The notes beneath the pieces are model-generated. The model was not told the DNA's origin and searched no databases. It saw nothing but the letters and a program-made list of their open reading frames with translations. DNA of 43,286 nucleotides from an uncultured Clostridia bacterium (GTDB lineage Bacteria > Bacillota > Clostridia > TANB77 > CAG-508), in NCBI GenBank assembly GCA_944391975.1, contig CALXVK010000005.1, forward strand, positions 1-43,286, read 5' to 3'. Shown here piece after piece: positions 19,549-27,979 of this stretch; positions within the stretch are counted from its first letter, which is position 1; every line of letters begins with the position of its first letter. A program made the position numbers and the translations under genes.

Positions 19549-20245
19549 TAGTACTTTCAGAAGATCAAAATTTAAATAATCTGAACTTATTAAATTAAAT
19601 TCTATTCCATCAAAATTACCTTCTATTGCATCTTTATGTGCTTCTCCGTGCAAATGACCATAATAACATTTTTTTACATTATATTTTTTCATTATTTTAA
19701 TATAATCAATTTCCTCCGGTACTTCTGATTTATAAAATGGTGGATAATGCATAAAAACTATTATTTCTTTATCATTCCCAAATCTTGATATACCATCTTG
19801 AAGTGAAAGTTTTAATCTTTCACATTCTCTTCTTTGAATCTTATAATTTTCTTCAGAGATAACATTTCCCCATCCTCTAGTTCCGAGAAATAATTTTATC
19901 CTCTATCAAAAAACTATTATTTTGCAAAAAATAAATATTTTCAAAATTATTTTTCTTTAAAAATTTATTCATTTTGGTAACAGTATCCCACCAATAATCA
20001 TGATTTCCTTTAAGTAATATTTTTTTCCCTGGTAAATTATTTAAATAAGAAAAATCTTCTATACTTTCTTCTAAATACATAGCCCATGAGAAATCACCTG
20101 GTAAAATCACTGTATCTTCATTATTTACTTTTTTTATCCAATTTTGCTTTATCTTTTCATCATAATTATCCCAATTTTCTCCAAAAATATCCATTGGTTT
20201 ATTTGTAGAAAAAGATAGATGCAAATCTCCTATAACATATATCAT
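19546..20245 (-). CDS. COG1768-type metallophosphoesterase, interrupted by a +1 frameshift
   Basis: Calcineurin-like phosphoesterase. The first frame has GDLHLS (residues 6-11), LPGDFSWAM (about 49) and LKGNHDYWW (about 78), the di-metal site. It reaches a CGG at 19883-19885, then stops at a TAG one codon later. Skipping base 19885 gives IISGTRGWGN, matching the GTRGW segment typical of this family. The second frame then continues through FMHYPPF and the metal-binding YGHLHGEAH to 19546. The joined product is 232 residues, a normal length. It starts directly after the tsaD stop (TAA then ATG), so it is translationally linked to tsaD. All metal ligands are preserved across the break. Confidence 0.9.
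19883..19885 (-). other. CGG codon at the phosphoesterase frameshift
   Basis: Minus-strand context TCT-C-GGA-ACT-AGA-GGA-TGG. The zero frame gives CGG AAC TAG; skipping the C restores Gly-Thr-Arg-Gly-Trp. Confidence 0.85.
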
Positions 20246-21238
20246 TTATAATTTCAACCCCGGTTCTGCATTTAATTTTAAATCTGCAAAGTTTCCTTTT
20301 AAATATTCCCAATATCCACTTGATGCAATCATTGCTGCATTATCTGTACATAAAATTCCATCTGGATAATATACCTTTACTTTTAATCTTTTAGATAATT
20401 CATCAAATTCTTTTCTAATATATGAATTTCTTGAAACACCACCAGCTAGAACAACTTTTTCAAAGTTAAACTCATTAATCGCTTTTTCTACATTAAAAAT
20501 AAGCATTTGAGTTACAGCATTTTCAAAACTTGCACATAAATCTGCTTTATTAATATTTGGATCTTTATGATTTAAATTTATTACTGCTGTTTTAATTCCA
20601 CTAAATGTAAAATTATAGTTTTCTAAATGACTTATTGGAAGATTAATATTTGGCACTCCTGATTTTGCTAAATTATCTATTTTAGGTCCTCCTGGATATC
20701 CCAAATTACATACTCTTGCAACTTTATCAAAAGCTTCACCAATAGCATCATCTTTAGTTTTTCCAATAATTTCAGATTCATTATAATCTTTTACATTTAC
20801 TAAATATGTATGTCCACCTGAAATAATCAGACATAAAAATGGTGGTTCTAAATCTTTATGCGTTATATAATTTGCTGCAACATGACCATTTATATGATTT
20901 ACAGCAATTAGTGGTTTATTAGTTGCAAAACTCAATGCTTTAGCATAAGAAACTCCTACTAAAAGAGCTCCCACTAAACCTGGTCCATAAGTTACAGCTA
21001 TTCCATCTATTTCATCTAATGTAATATTAGCTTCTTTTAATGACTGTTTCATTATTAGATTAATAACTTCTGTATGCATTCTTGAAGCAATTTCAGGTAC
21101 TACTCCTCCATATACTTCATGTGTTGATATTTGAGAATTTATAACATTTGATAAAATTTCTCTACCATTTTTTACAATAGAGATAGAAGTTTCATCACAA
21201 CTACTTTCAATTCCCATAATAAATACATCTTTACTCAA
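20246..21238 (-). CDS. tsaD: tRNA N6-threonylcarbamoyladenosine synthase subunit TsaD
   Basis: Transfers threonylcarbamoyl to A37 of tRNAs reading ANN codons, with TsaB and TsaE (not in this window). The 330 residues show GIESSCDETSISIV near the start, YGGVVPEIASRMH (about 43-56), the metal-binding NHINGH (about 116), SGGHTYLV and the C-terminal LAGGVSRNSYIR and CTDNAAMIA. Start is TTG at 21238 with GGAG eight bases upstream. It precedes the phosphoesterase with no gap. Confidence 0.96.
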   Translation of the reverse strand: MSKDVFIMGIESSCDETSISIVKNGREILSNVINSQISTHEVYGGVVPEIASRMHTEVINLIMKQSLKEANITLDEIDGIAVTYGPGLVGALLVGVSYAKALSFATNKPLIAVNHINGHVAANYITHKDLEPPFLCLIISGGHTYLVNVKDYNESEIIGKTKDDAIGEAFDKVARVCNLGYPGGPKIDNLAKSGVPNINLPISHLENYNFTFSGIKTAVINLNHKDPNINKADLCASFENAVTQMLIFNVEKAINEFNFEKVVLAGGVSRNSYIRKEFDELSKRLKVKVYYPDGILCTDNAAMIASSGYWEYLKGNFADLKLNAEPGLKL

Positions 21239-21280
21239 TTTTAAAACTCCTATTCTTCTTATATAATTATTATATTTAAA

Positions 21281-21994
21281 TTATATAAATATCATAAAAA
21301 TTCTTGAAACTAACCAATTCATTCCATCAAAAATAACTGTAATAACTGGTGAAACTATCCAAGACAATACATTTGTAATCCATAGAATTAGAAAAAGTAT
21401 ATAAATATATTGCATATTTCTATCAATCCAAGCCTTTGCATTATATGGTAAAAATTTAGCAAATATTTTTGAACCATCAAGTGGTGGAATTGGAAGAAGA
21501 TTAAATACTCCTAATCCAATATTTACCGTAATTGTATAAAAAACTATAAGTAAAATAATTTCTGAACATTCAGTAAACCAAAATAGAGCATAATAAATTA
21601 TCATAAATATAAATGCTAAAATTAAGTTTATAAGAGGACCAGCTAAAGATACTAAAGCTTCACATGTTTCAATAGATTTATTACTATTAAAATTTCTAGG
21701 ATTAATTTGAACTGGTTTTCCCCATCCAATATTAGCAAATAACAATAATATTAGTCCAAATGGATCTATATGACTTAATGGATTTAATGTAAGTCTTCCT
21801 TGAGCCCTAGGTGTTGTATCGCCTAATTTATCAGCAACCCATGCATGAGCAAATTCATGAAATGTCATTGCAATTATTACACCAGGAAGAGTAAGCAAAA
21901 TTATTTTAAATTCACCTGTCATTAAAAGACCAAATACTAAACAAATCCCCAAAATTGTAAGTAATTTTCTTCTATCTAGGCCATCATAAAACAT
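21281..21994 (-). CDS. Site-2-type (M50) zinc protease
   Basis: Integral membrane protease of 237 residues with about five or six membrane segments. The zinc site is FHEFAHAWVADKLGD (about 44-58); NPLSHIDPFG follows at about 71-80, and the third ligand is in LLPIPPLDG near 155. This is the minimal family without PDZ or CBS domains, common in Firmicutes, with unknown substrates. It has GAAAGGAGAAA as ribosome site. The 190 bases upstream hold no convincing promoter or hairpin. Confidence 0.9.
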   Translation of the reverse strand: MFYDGLDRRKLLTILGICLVFGLLMTGEFKIILLTLPGVIIAMTFHEFAHAWVADKLGDTTPRAQGRLTLNPLSHIDPFGLILLLFANIGWGKPVQINPRNFNSNKSIETCEALVSLAGPLINLILAFIFMIIYYALFWFTECSEIILLIVFYTITVNIGLGVFNLLPIPPLDGSKIFAKFLPYNAKAWIDRNMQYIYILFLILWITNVLSWIVSPVITVIFDGMNWLVSRIFMIFI

Positions 21995-22187
21995 AGATTT
22001 TCTCCTTTCTTTTACTCAAATAAATACAATATGAGGACATTTTGCCTATCCCCATACAAAATTATCCTAATAATCATATTTATTATTTATAGTAATTTGC
22101 TAAATAAATGTATCGTTATATTAATAACACATTTTTCTAATTTTATCAATCTTTTTGTAATATTTTTATGCTTGACATTTGATTAAT

Positions 22188-22724
22188 TTACATCTTTTTG
22201 TTTAAAGTAGCGTCAATAGCTTTTTTTACAGCATCTTCTGGAGAATTTGCTTCTATACATTGTAATCTCTTTCTATCATCAATAAAATTATTTGAAAGTT
22301 TTTCAGCCCATCCACCAAAATTTGAAATTGTTATTATTGGAATTCCTGCTTGATATGCAATAGCCATTTCTGTTAGTGTACCAGACCCTCCACTAATTGC
22401 AATAATTACATCACATGATAAAACCAACACAAATTCCCTTCCGCCTCCTATTTCTAGTCCGCATGGAATTAATACATCTGGTCTAAAGTCTCCAAAAACT
22501 TGCTTTTCTTTACCTCCTGTTATACCAACAGTCAATCCATTATTTTTTTTACATTCAATGGCCGCATTTGTTGAAAGAGAACTATACTCTTTTTCAGCTC
22601 CATATACTAAAATATTTCCACTTTTAGCAATTAATTTTCCTATTTTTTTAGCAAATTCTTCAGCCTCTTTTCCGTAATTTAAATCAGCTGCGCTCCCCAT
22701 TATTCCTATTTGTATCTTTTTCAT
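22188..22724 (-). CDS. LOG/TIGR00725-like Rossmann-fold protein
   Basis: Rossmann-type protein of 178 residues related to LOG/lysine-decarboxylase-like and molybdenum-cofactor-carrier-like proteins. It has an early IGIMGSAA, a central ITGGKEKQV, GGGREFVLVLSCDVIIAISGG and the diagnostic GGSGTLTEMAIA (about 115-126). LOG enzymes release free base from nucleoside monophosphates; this branch has no proven reaction. The ATG at 22724 is preferred to the TTG at 22733 because AAAGGG lies just upstream. It overlaps the phosphoribosyltransferase gene by about 40 bases, so the two are coupled and share the upstream attenuator. Confidence 0.8.
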   Translation of the reverse strand: MKKIQIGIMGSAADLNYGKEAEEFAKKIGKLIAKSGNILVYGAEKEYSSLSTNAAIECKKNNGLTVGITGGKEKQVFGDFRPDVLIPCGLEIGGGREFVLVLSCDVIIAISGGSGTLTEMAIAYQAGIPIITISNFGGWAEKLSNNFIDDRKRLQCIEANSPEDAVKKAIDATLNKKM

Positions 22725-23653
22725 AAAACTCAAACCCTTTCTCTAAAACTTTTAAAACTCTATCATTTTCACTTGTATTTACAATTTTTTCTGGTAAATC
22801 TCTAATAAAGACTTTTTTCTTAGAATTTTCTTCTATAAATTTCCATAAAAACATTGATCTTGCTAAACAACCATTTGAAAATAATATTTCAAATTCTCTT
22901 GGAATACTAGCTCTTTGTACTGGATTTCCAAAAGGCTTAAAATATGGTGATTTTAATATTTTTCCATCTCTTAAAATAGATATTCCTGATTGTGCAATTC
23001 CAAAATAAAAATCTCTTTCACAAATCTGATCAATTACATCTTCACCAAGTAGGCATCCACATTTTAATCCTAATTTTAATTTTTGGTTAAAAAAATCATA
23101 TGATTGTGAAGTTGATATAGCAGATCTTATTCCAACAACTCTAATGCCATTTTCGTAAAATGATTTTATAATTTCTTTTAATACATTTCCAGAAAAAACT
23201 ACATCATCTACTAAAATAATATTGAATCTTCCCTGTATTTTTAATATTTGTGAAATATCTTTAATTTGTCTTTTTACACTTGTAATATCATTAGGACTTT
23301 TTCTTGAAACCAGTTTTTTTGAGTTATCAAGTCTAGTACAATCCAAAAAATAACAATTCTTATTATTTTCTTCTCTAAAATATATCTTATCTAGAGAAAC
23401 AATGGGGATAACTTATACAATCATCTATTGAACTATATAAAAAATCTTCCATTTTTTCCTCACTAAATATAGTTACATCTTTTTCAAAAAATCTATTAAC
23501 ATCTTTTTTAAAATCTTCTCTTAAAACTGATATTTGTTTTTTAGTTGGCAACATTAAACCATTTTTTGTATAATCAAAATCTAATGCATTCTGTCCTTGC
23601 AAAATTCTATAAATGTCATTACTAAACACTATTCCGCTATTTACTTTTTCCAT
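22684..23653 (-). CDS. Phosphoribosyltransferase-like protein, interrupted by a frameshift
   Basis: Predicted type-I phosphoribosyltransferase: the second frame contains the PRPP-binding signature IILVDDVVFSGNVLKE. The first frame (from 23653, ribosome site AAAGGAAG) is an 88-codon helical N-terminus that runs out near 23387. The next frame opens within the same 30 bases, so one extra base lies around 23395-23410, most simply in the CCCC run (23404-23407). Joined there it reads CISYPIVSLDKIYF and gives about 322 residues. The C-terminal half carries several Cys residues. The base or nucleotide used cannot be inferred. A leader-peptide attenuator lies immediately upstream and the LOG-like gene overlaps its end. 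Confidence 0.75.
23404..23407 (-). other. CCCC run at the phosphoribosyltransferase frameshift
   Basis: Zero frame reads TAT CCC CAT TGT TTC TCT AGA TAA. Dropping one C gives TAT CCC ATT GTT TCT CTA GAT AAG and joins the two halves. There is no CGG codon here. Confidence 0.6.
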
Positions 23654-23702
23654 ATAAATACTTCCTTTCTTATTTTTATAAAAAGAAGATATTATAAAAA
23701 CA

Positions 23703-23747
23703 AAAAGACTATTTGTAAAAATTATAAATTCCTACAAATAGTCTTTT
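23703..23747 (-). terminator. Attenuator terminator before the phosphoribosyltransferase gene
   Basis: Perfect 15-bp arms (23703-23717 and 23733-23747) with a 15-base loop, followed on the minus strand by TTGTTTTTATAA. It lies between the leader peptide and the structural gene, so it must be bypassed for expression. Confidence 0.85.
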
Positions 23748-23763
23748 ATACACAGAATATTTT

Positions 23764-23865
23764 AAACTATCGTAGGTGCAAGACATTTAAGCTTGCACCT
23801 ATGTCAAATCAAAACATAGTTACAAGCTCCTACGATGATGATGTAATTCGTTTAAAAATATTCTT
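23764..23865 (-). promoter_or_regulatory. Leader RNA with mutually exclusive hairpins
   Basis: Reading the minus strand: segment A (23829-23836) lies in leader codons 13-15 and pairs perfectly with B (23769-23776). B extended (23764-23776) can instead pair with the first half of the terminator (23731-23746) as an antiterminator. A hairpin of 23815-23828 with 23790-23803 competes with a 10-bp hairpin of 23792-23801 with 23773-23782. An outer helix joins 23850-23864 to 23754-23767. Confidence 0.7.
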
Positions 23866-23873
23866 AAGTTCAT
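23820..23873 (-). CDS. 17-residue leader peptide rich in His and Arg
   Basis: Small open frame MNLRIFLNELHHHRRSL with ATG at 23873 and AGAGGA about six bases upstream. Codons 11-13 are three consecutive CAT (His), followed by CGT and AGG (Arg). The stop lies within the competing hairpins of the leader RNA. Size, ribosome site, run of regulatory codons and following terminator are those of a transcription-attenuation leader peptide. The signal would be histidyl- or arginyl-tRNA charging. Confidence 0.75.
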   Translation of the reverse strand: MNLRIFLNELHHHRRSL

Positions 23874-23904
23874 AAAAATCCTCTTTCTATTTTTTATGCA
23901 TAAT

Positions 23905-23933
23905 AATTTATCATATTTTTAATTATTTTGCAA
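23905..23933 (-). promoter_or_regulatory. Candidate promoter of the attenuated operon
   Basis: TTGCAA (23928-23933), 17-base spacer, TAAATT (23905-23910) on the minus strand, overlapping the end of the methyltransferase gene. It would start RNA about 25 bases before the leader-peptide ATG. Both boxes match only 4 of 6. Confidence 0.4.
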
Positions 23934-24807
23934 GTTTTCTAATTTTTGCTATAAAAAATCCTTCAAAATATTCAGTTGGACAAACACAAATTGTTCCTTT
24001 TATTTTAGTTGTTAAAGTTTCCATTTCATTAGGTAATTCTATAGGAACTATTTCACATTTTGAATTACTCAAAACTTTATTTAATATATATTCATTCTCC
24101 TGATTTAATATAGAGCATGTTGAATATACCATTTCGCCACCATTTTTTAATATTTTTAAAGCTTTTTTTAATAAACCCTCTTGTGTTTTACTTGACCTTT
24201 TTATTAGTTCTTCTGTAAAATTTTTTTCATATACATTTAAAGTGCCACTTCCACTACAAGGTGCATCTAATAAAATTTTATCAAATTTTAAAAAATCACT
24301 TAGTTTTCTTGCATCTTCTTGCATTACATTTACAAATTTCGCTCCTTGTTTTTCTAAATTATATTTTAATCTTTCTAAACGTATTTTATTTTTTTCACAT
24401 GCTGTAATATATGCCTCATTCTGAGTTAATGCAGCAATTTGTGTTGTTTTTCCTCCTGGAGCAGCTGTCATATCTAATATATTTTCTTCTGACTTTGGCT
24501 CTAAAATTATTGGTGGGAGCATTGAAGACAAACTTTGTAAATATATTTCACCATTTCTATATATATTTAAATTTCTAACAATTTCTTCATTATTATTTAT
24601 TATCAAAGCATTTTCATTCCATAAAACACTTTCAAATTCTATTTTATTTTTTTTTAATTCTTCTATAACTTTATTTTTTGTTGATTTTAAAGTATTTATC
24701 CTTAATGTTGTTTTCTTTTTTATATATCCATTAAATATTTTTTCACTTAAATCTTTTCCATATTGATTTATAATTTTTTCTTTTAAAAAATCTGGTAATT
24801 GTTCCAT
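23923..24807 (-). CDS. RsmB/RsmF-type RNA (cytosine-C5)-methyltransferase
   Basis: SAM-dependent rRNA or tRNA m5C methyltransferase of the NOL1/NOP2/sun family, 294 residues. The N-terminal part (1-80) is the RNA-binding/PUA-like region. The SAM site is ILDMTAAPGGKTTQIA (about 112-127). The two family cysteines are in LLDAPCSGSG (about 182) and VYSTCSI (about 232). No NusB domain is present, so it is not full RsmB, and no extra C-terminal PUA domain is seen, so it is a minimal member. It has its own promoter and follows the L,D-transpeptidase terminator. Confidence 0.9.
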   Translation of the reverse strand: MEQLPDFLKEKIINQYGKDLSEKIFNGYIKKKTTLRINTLKSTKNKVIEELKKNKIEFESVLWNENALIINNNEEIVRNLNIYRNGEIYLQSLSSMLPPIILEPKSEENILDMTAAPGGKTTQIAALTQNEAYITACEKNKIRLERLKYNLEKQGAKFVNVMQEDARKLSDFLKFDKILLDAPCSGSGTLNVYEKNFTEELIKRSSKTQEGLLKKALKILKNGGEMVYSTCSILNQENEYILNKVLSNSKCEIVPIELPNEMETLTTKIKGTICVCPTEYFEGFFIAKIRKLAK

Positions 24808-24842
24808 AAAATTCCTCTCAAATATAAATTTAAATCATTTTT

Positions 24843-24871
24843 ATATTAACATAAGTTTTTATATTTATCAA
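24843..24871 (-). promoter_or_regulatory. Promoter of the m5C methyltransferase gene
   Basis: TTGATA (24866-24871), 17-base spacer, TAATAT (24843-24848) on the minus strand, directly after the preceding terminator. Confidence 0.55.
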
Positions 24872-24886
24872 ATAATTTAAAAATAT

Positions 24887-24908
24887 AACGGGCTATAGTT
24901 AGCCCGTT
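24887..24908 (-). terminator. Intrinsic terminator after the L,D-transpeptidase gene
   Basis: Perfect GC-rich 8-bp arms AACGGGCT/AGCCCGTT (24887-24894 and 24901-24908) with a 6-base loop, then ATATTTTT on the minus strand. Confidence 0.85.
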
Positions 24909-24918
24909 TTCTGAGTTT

Positions 24919-26325
24919 TCAAGAAGCATACACAAAAATTGGCATACTCGAATCAATATAATCGTACAAAATTTTAGCAGCATTTCTCGGCATATTTACA
25001 CATCCATGACTACCGTTTGTGAGATATATATTCCCACCAAAACTGCTTCTCCACGAAGCATCATGAAAACCTATGCCTCCATTAAACGGCATCCAATACT
25101 CTACATACGATGCATACCGAGAACCATCAGAATTATATCCGCGTAAAGTTGCCCCTCTAGTCTTATAAGTAAGATAATAAATACCAGTTGGAGTCGAATA
25201 ACCGCCTGAAACATTTCCTGTAACACAATCTGTTTCTAAAATGCATTCTTCTCCAATATACAACCATACTTTTTGCCTTGAAATATCTAGTTCAACATAG
25301 CTTTGTGAATTATTAACAAAGTCTTTATCATAAATCGGTTCTACTCTACAAATTTCGCCCGAATATAGAGCTTCCTTTACAAATGTAAATTCAGCATCTA
25401 TATCAAGATTTGGTTTTAAACTATCATTAAGATACAGACTAATTTCACCAATGTCAGTTGCATTAAATGAAATTTGCGAATTTTTTTCATCAACTATTTC
25501 TGCTAAACTATTGATATATTTTTCTATATTTGTTTCATCAAGGTAAAAAAGTCCATCTGAATCTTGATAAATCCAGTTAGAAATTACATTCCTATCTAGC
25601 ACTTCTTCAGTATTATCATTTAAGACAAATGTTATGCTAGTATTAAGAATAGTATTAATTTTTGTTTGATTCTCAACCAAAGATTCATCTGTTGATAAGA
25701 TTTCTGGATCTGTTTTAAATAATCCAGTAAAATCCACTGAAGTTTCACCACTTGTGATTCTAGACAAAGCCAAATTATAAGCTTCATTAAAATCGATTTC
25801 TAACCCATAAATTTCGCTTACAATCTCTACTTTTCCATTACTCATTTGCAAATAAGCATTTTGAGGTTCAATCATGTTTTCTTCTTGTAATTCATCCAAA
25901 CTTAACAAATATTCCCTCAAAGCATCTTCATTTACAACATATTGAATATTAAAGTCTTTTGTTTTTGACTCTTTTTGGACTTTCAAAATCTCTTCAACAC
26001 TTGTCTCTAGTTTTAATTCTAAAAGTTTACTATTAGAACCATATGTTTTGTCAATATAATCTCCTTTTTCATTTTTATACAAAACATTAAAACTTATCAT
26101 CTTGGTTGAAAGCATATTATTCAGTTTTTCTGTTGCTTCTTCTACAGTCAATAAAGAACAATCTACACCATTTATGACTGTATTAAAGCCAAATCTTATA
26201 TTTAGTTGTCTTACCAAAATTAGACCTGTTAGCATGAATATAACCATTATAACTATAGTTATAATCAAAGCTATTGTTTTTTTCCGCTTCAATCCTTTTC
26301 TAACGTTCTGCCCTTCTTTTTTCAT
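24919..26325 (-). CDS. L,D-transpeptidase (YkuD) with PG_binding_4-type repeats
   Basis: Cell-wall enzyme forming 3-3 crosslinks or attaching proteins, 468 residues. A basic N-terminus and one membrane segment (about 19-40) precede two substrate-binding-like repeats (about 45-310, containing the FGFNTVINGVD and EEATEKLN pattern). The C-terminal YkuD domain has HDASWRS and the catalytic GSHGCVNMP (about 440-448). Base use differs from its neighbours: more CG dinucleotides, two in-frame CGG Arg codons (25117-25119 and 26284-26286) and fewer A/T wobble positions. It may be a later acquisition. It is a single-gene unit with a consensus promoter and strong terminator. Confidence 0.93.
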   Translation of the reverse strand: MKKEGQNVRKGLKRKKTIALIITIVIMVIFMLTGLILVRQLNIRFGFNTVINGVDCSLLTVEEATEKLNNMLSTKMISFNVLYKNEKGDYIDKTYGSNSKLLELKLETSVEEILKVQKESKTKDFNIQYVVNEDALREYLLSLDELQEENMIEPQNAYLQMSNGKVEIVSEIYGLEIDFNEAYNLALSRITSGETSVDFTGLFKTDPEILSTDESLVENQTKINTILNTSITFVLNDNTEEVLDRNVISNWIYQDSDGLFYLDETNIEKYINSLAEIVDEKNSQISFNATDIGEISLYLNDSLKPNLDIDAEFTFVKEALYSGEICRVEPIYDKDFVNNSQSYVELDISRQKVWLYIGEECILETDCVTGNVSGGYSTPTGIYYLTYKTRGATLRGYNSDGSRYASYVEYWMPFNGGIGFHDASWRSSFGGNIYLTNGSHGCVNMPRNAAKILYDYIDSSMPIFVYAS

Positions 26326-26373
26326 ACTCCATTCCTCCTATTATAAAAATACAACATGTGTAAAGCAAATTTT

Positions 26374-26402
26374 ATTTTAGCACCGTATACACAACATGTC
26401 AA
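26374..26402 (-). promoter_or_regulatory. Promoter of the L,D-transpeptidase gene
   Basis: TTGACA (26397-26402), 17-base spacer, TAAAAT (26374-26379) on the minus strand, about 50 bases before the start codon. Confidence 0.8.
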
Positions 26403-26409
26403 TACAGCA

Positions 26410-26448
26410 AAAATAAAGAATATGTAACAAATACATATTCTTTATTTT
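26410..26448 (-). terminator. Terminator after lysS
   Basis: Perfect 17-bp AT-rich arms (26410-26426 and 26432-26448) with a 5-base loop, five bases after the lysS stop codon; the tail on the minus strand begins with several T. Confidence 0.85.
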
Positions 26449-26453
26449 AAGTT

Positions 26454-27962
26454 TTAACTTAATGGTTTCATTGTTGGGAATAAAAGTACATCTCTTATAG
26501 ATGCTGAATCTGTTAAAAGCATTACTAATCTATCAATTCCTATTCCCAATCCTCCTGTTGGTGGTAAACCAATTTCTAGAGCTTGGATATAATCTTCATC
26601 CATCATTCCAGCTTCTTCATCTCCTGCTTCTCTTGCCTCTACTTGTTTTTTAAATCTTTCATATTGGTCAATAGAATCATTCAATTCAGAAAAAGCATTT
26701 CCATATTCTCTTCCACCAATAAATGCTTCAAATCTTTCTGTTAATCTCTTATCTTTTGGAGATTTTTTAGCAAGTGGTGAAATTTCAACTGGGTAATCAT
26801 ATATAAATGTAGGTTGTATAAGAGTTTTTTCAACATATTCATCAAAGAATAAACTAATTACATCTCCTATAGTTTCCTTTGTTTTATCAGGAATTTCTAA
26901 ATTTCTTTCTTTAGCTAATTTTACAGCTTCTTCATCTGAATTAATTTCATTAAAATCAATTCCTGTAACTTCTTTAATAGAATCTATCATTGAAATTCTT
27001 TTCCAACCAGGTTTTAAATCTATTTCCATACCTTGATATGTTATTTTAGTAGTTCCTAAAACTTCCATAGCTGTTCTTGAAAAAATTTCTTCTGTTATAT
27101 CCATCATATCGTGATAATCTTGAAATGCAGCATATAATTCTAACATTGTAAATTCAGGGTTATGTCTTATATCCATTCCTTCATTTCTAAAAACTCTACC
27201 CATTTCATATACTCTATCAAAACCACCTACTATTAATCTCTTTAAATTTAATTCTAGTGCAATTCTTAAATACATTTCTATATTTAAACTATTATGATGA
27301 GTTATAAATGGTCTTGCTGTTGCTCCACCTGAGATTGTATTTAATATTGGAGTTTCAACTTCCAAATATCCTTTTTCATCTAATATTTTTCTAATTGTAC
27401 TAATTATTTTACTTCTATTTAAAAATGTTTGTTTAACTTCAGGATTTACAATTAAATCTGTATATCTTTGTCTATATCTTAGATCAGTATCTTTTAGTCC
27501 ATGGAATTTCTCTGGTAATGGTCTTAATGATTTTGAAAGTAAAACAACTTCTTTTGCATGTATTGAAATTTCTTCTGTTCTTGTTTTAAATACAAATCCT
27601 TTTAAACCTATAATATCTCCTATATCCCATGTTTTAAAAGCTTTATATGCCTCTTCTCCTAAATCATTTATACTAACATAACTTTGAATTCTTCCTTTAC
27701 TATCTTGAATAGTACAAAAAGATGCTTTTCCCATAATTCTTTTTGCCATAATTCTTCCTGCAACTGATACATCTTTTCCTTCATAAGATTCATAATTATC
27801 TTTTATATCTTGACTAAATTCTGTTCTATCATATTTTGTAATTTCAAATGGATCTTTACCTTCTGCTTGTAATTCCTTTAATTTGTCAAGTCTTACTTGC
27901 ATTAATCTATTCATTTCTTGTTCATCAAGAACTACTTCTTCATTTTCATTATTTTCGCTCAT
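26454..27962 (-). CDS. lysS: Lysyl-tRNA synthetase, class II
   Basis: Charges tRNA-Lys. At 502 residues it is full length. The N-terminal OB-fold anticodon-binding domain (about 60-165) shows [18 protein letters not shown]. The catalytic core has class II motif 2 ([18 protein letters not shown], about 257) and motif 3 ([12 protein letters not shown], about 475). It follows the U32 gene by 17 bases and probably shares its promoter; no T-box leader is present. Confidence 0.97.
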   Translation of the reverse strand: MSENNENEEVVLDEQEMNRLMQVRLDKLKELQAEGKDPFEITKYDRTEFSQDIKDNYESYEGKDVSVAGRIMAKRIMGKASFCTIQDSKGRIQSYVSINDLGEEAYKAFKTWDIGDIIGLKGFVFKTRTEEISIHAKEVVLLSKSLRPLPEKFHGLKDTDLRYRQRYTDLIVNPEVKQTFLNRSKIISTIRKILDEKGYLEVETPILNTISGGATARPFITHHNSLNIEMYLRIALELNLKRLIVGGFDRVYEMGRVFRNEGMDIRHNPEFTMLELYAAFQDYHDMMDITEEIFSRTAMEVLGTTKITYQGMEIDLKPGWKRISMIDSIKEVTGIDFNEINSDEEAVKLAKERNLEIPDKTKETIGDVISLFFDEYVEKTLIQPTFIYDYPVEISPLAKKSPKDKRLTERFEAFIGGREYGNAFSELNDSIDQYERFKKQVEAREAGDEEAGMMDEDYIQALEIGLPPTGGLGIGIDRLVMLLTDSASIRDVLLFPTMKPLS

Positions 27963-27979
27963 TATCTAATCTTTCCTTT

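Noticed and set aside
22000-22187. Promoter or regulatory RNA upstream of the M50 protease
   Set aside because: Only weak -35/-10 matches (TTGATA and TATTAA at 22121-22149) and no stable hairpin; not enough to call.
23754-23873. Metabolite riboswitch upstream of the phosphoribosyltransferase
   Set aside because: No known riboswitch core could be matched. The leader peptide with its own ribosome site and the competing helices explain the structure as attenuation.
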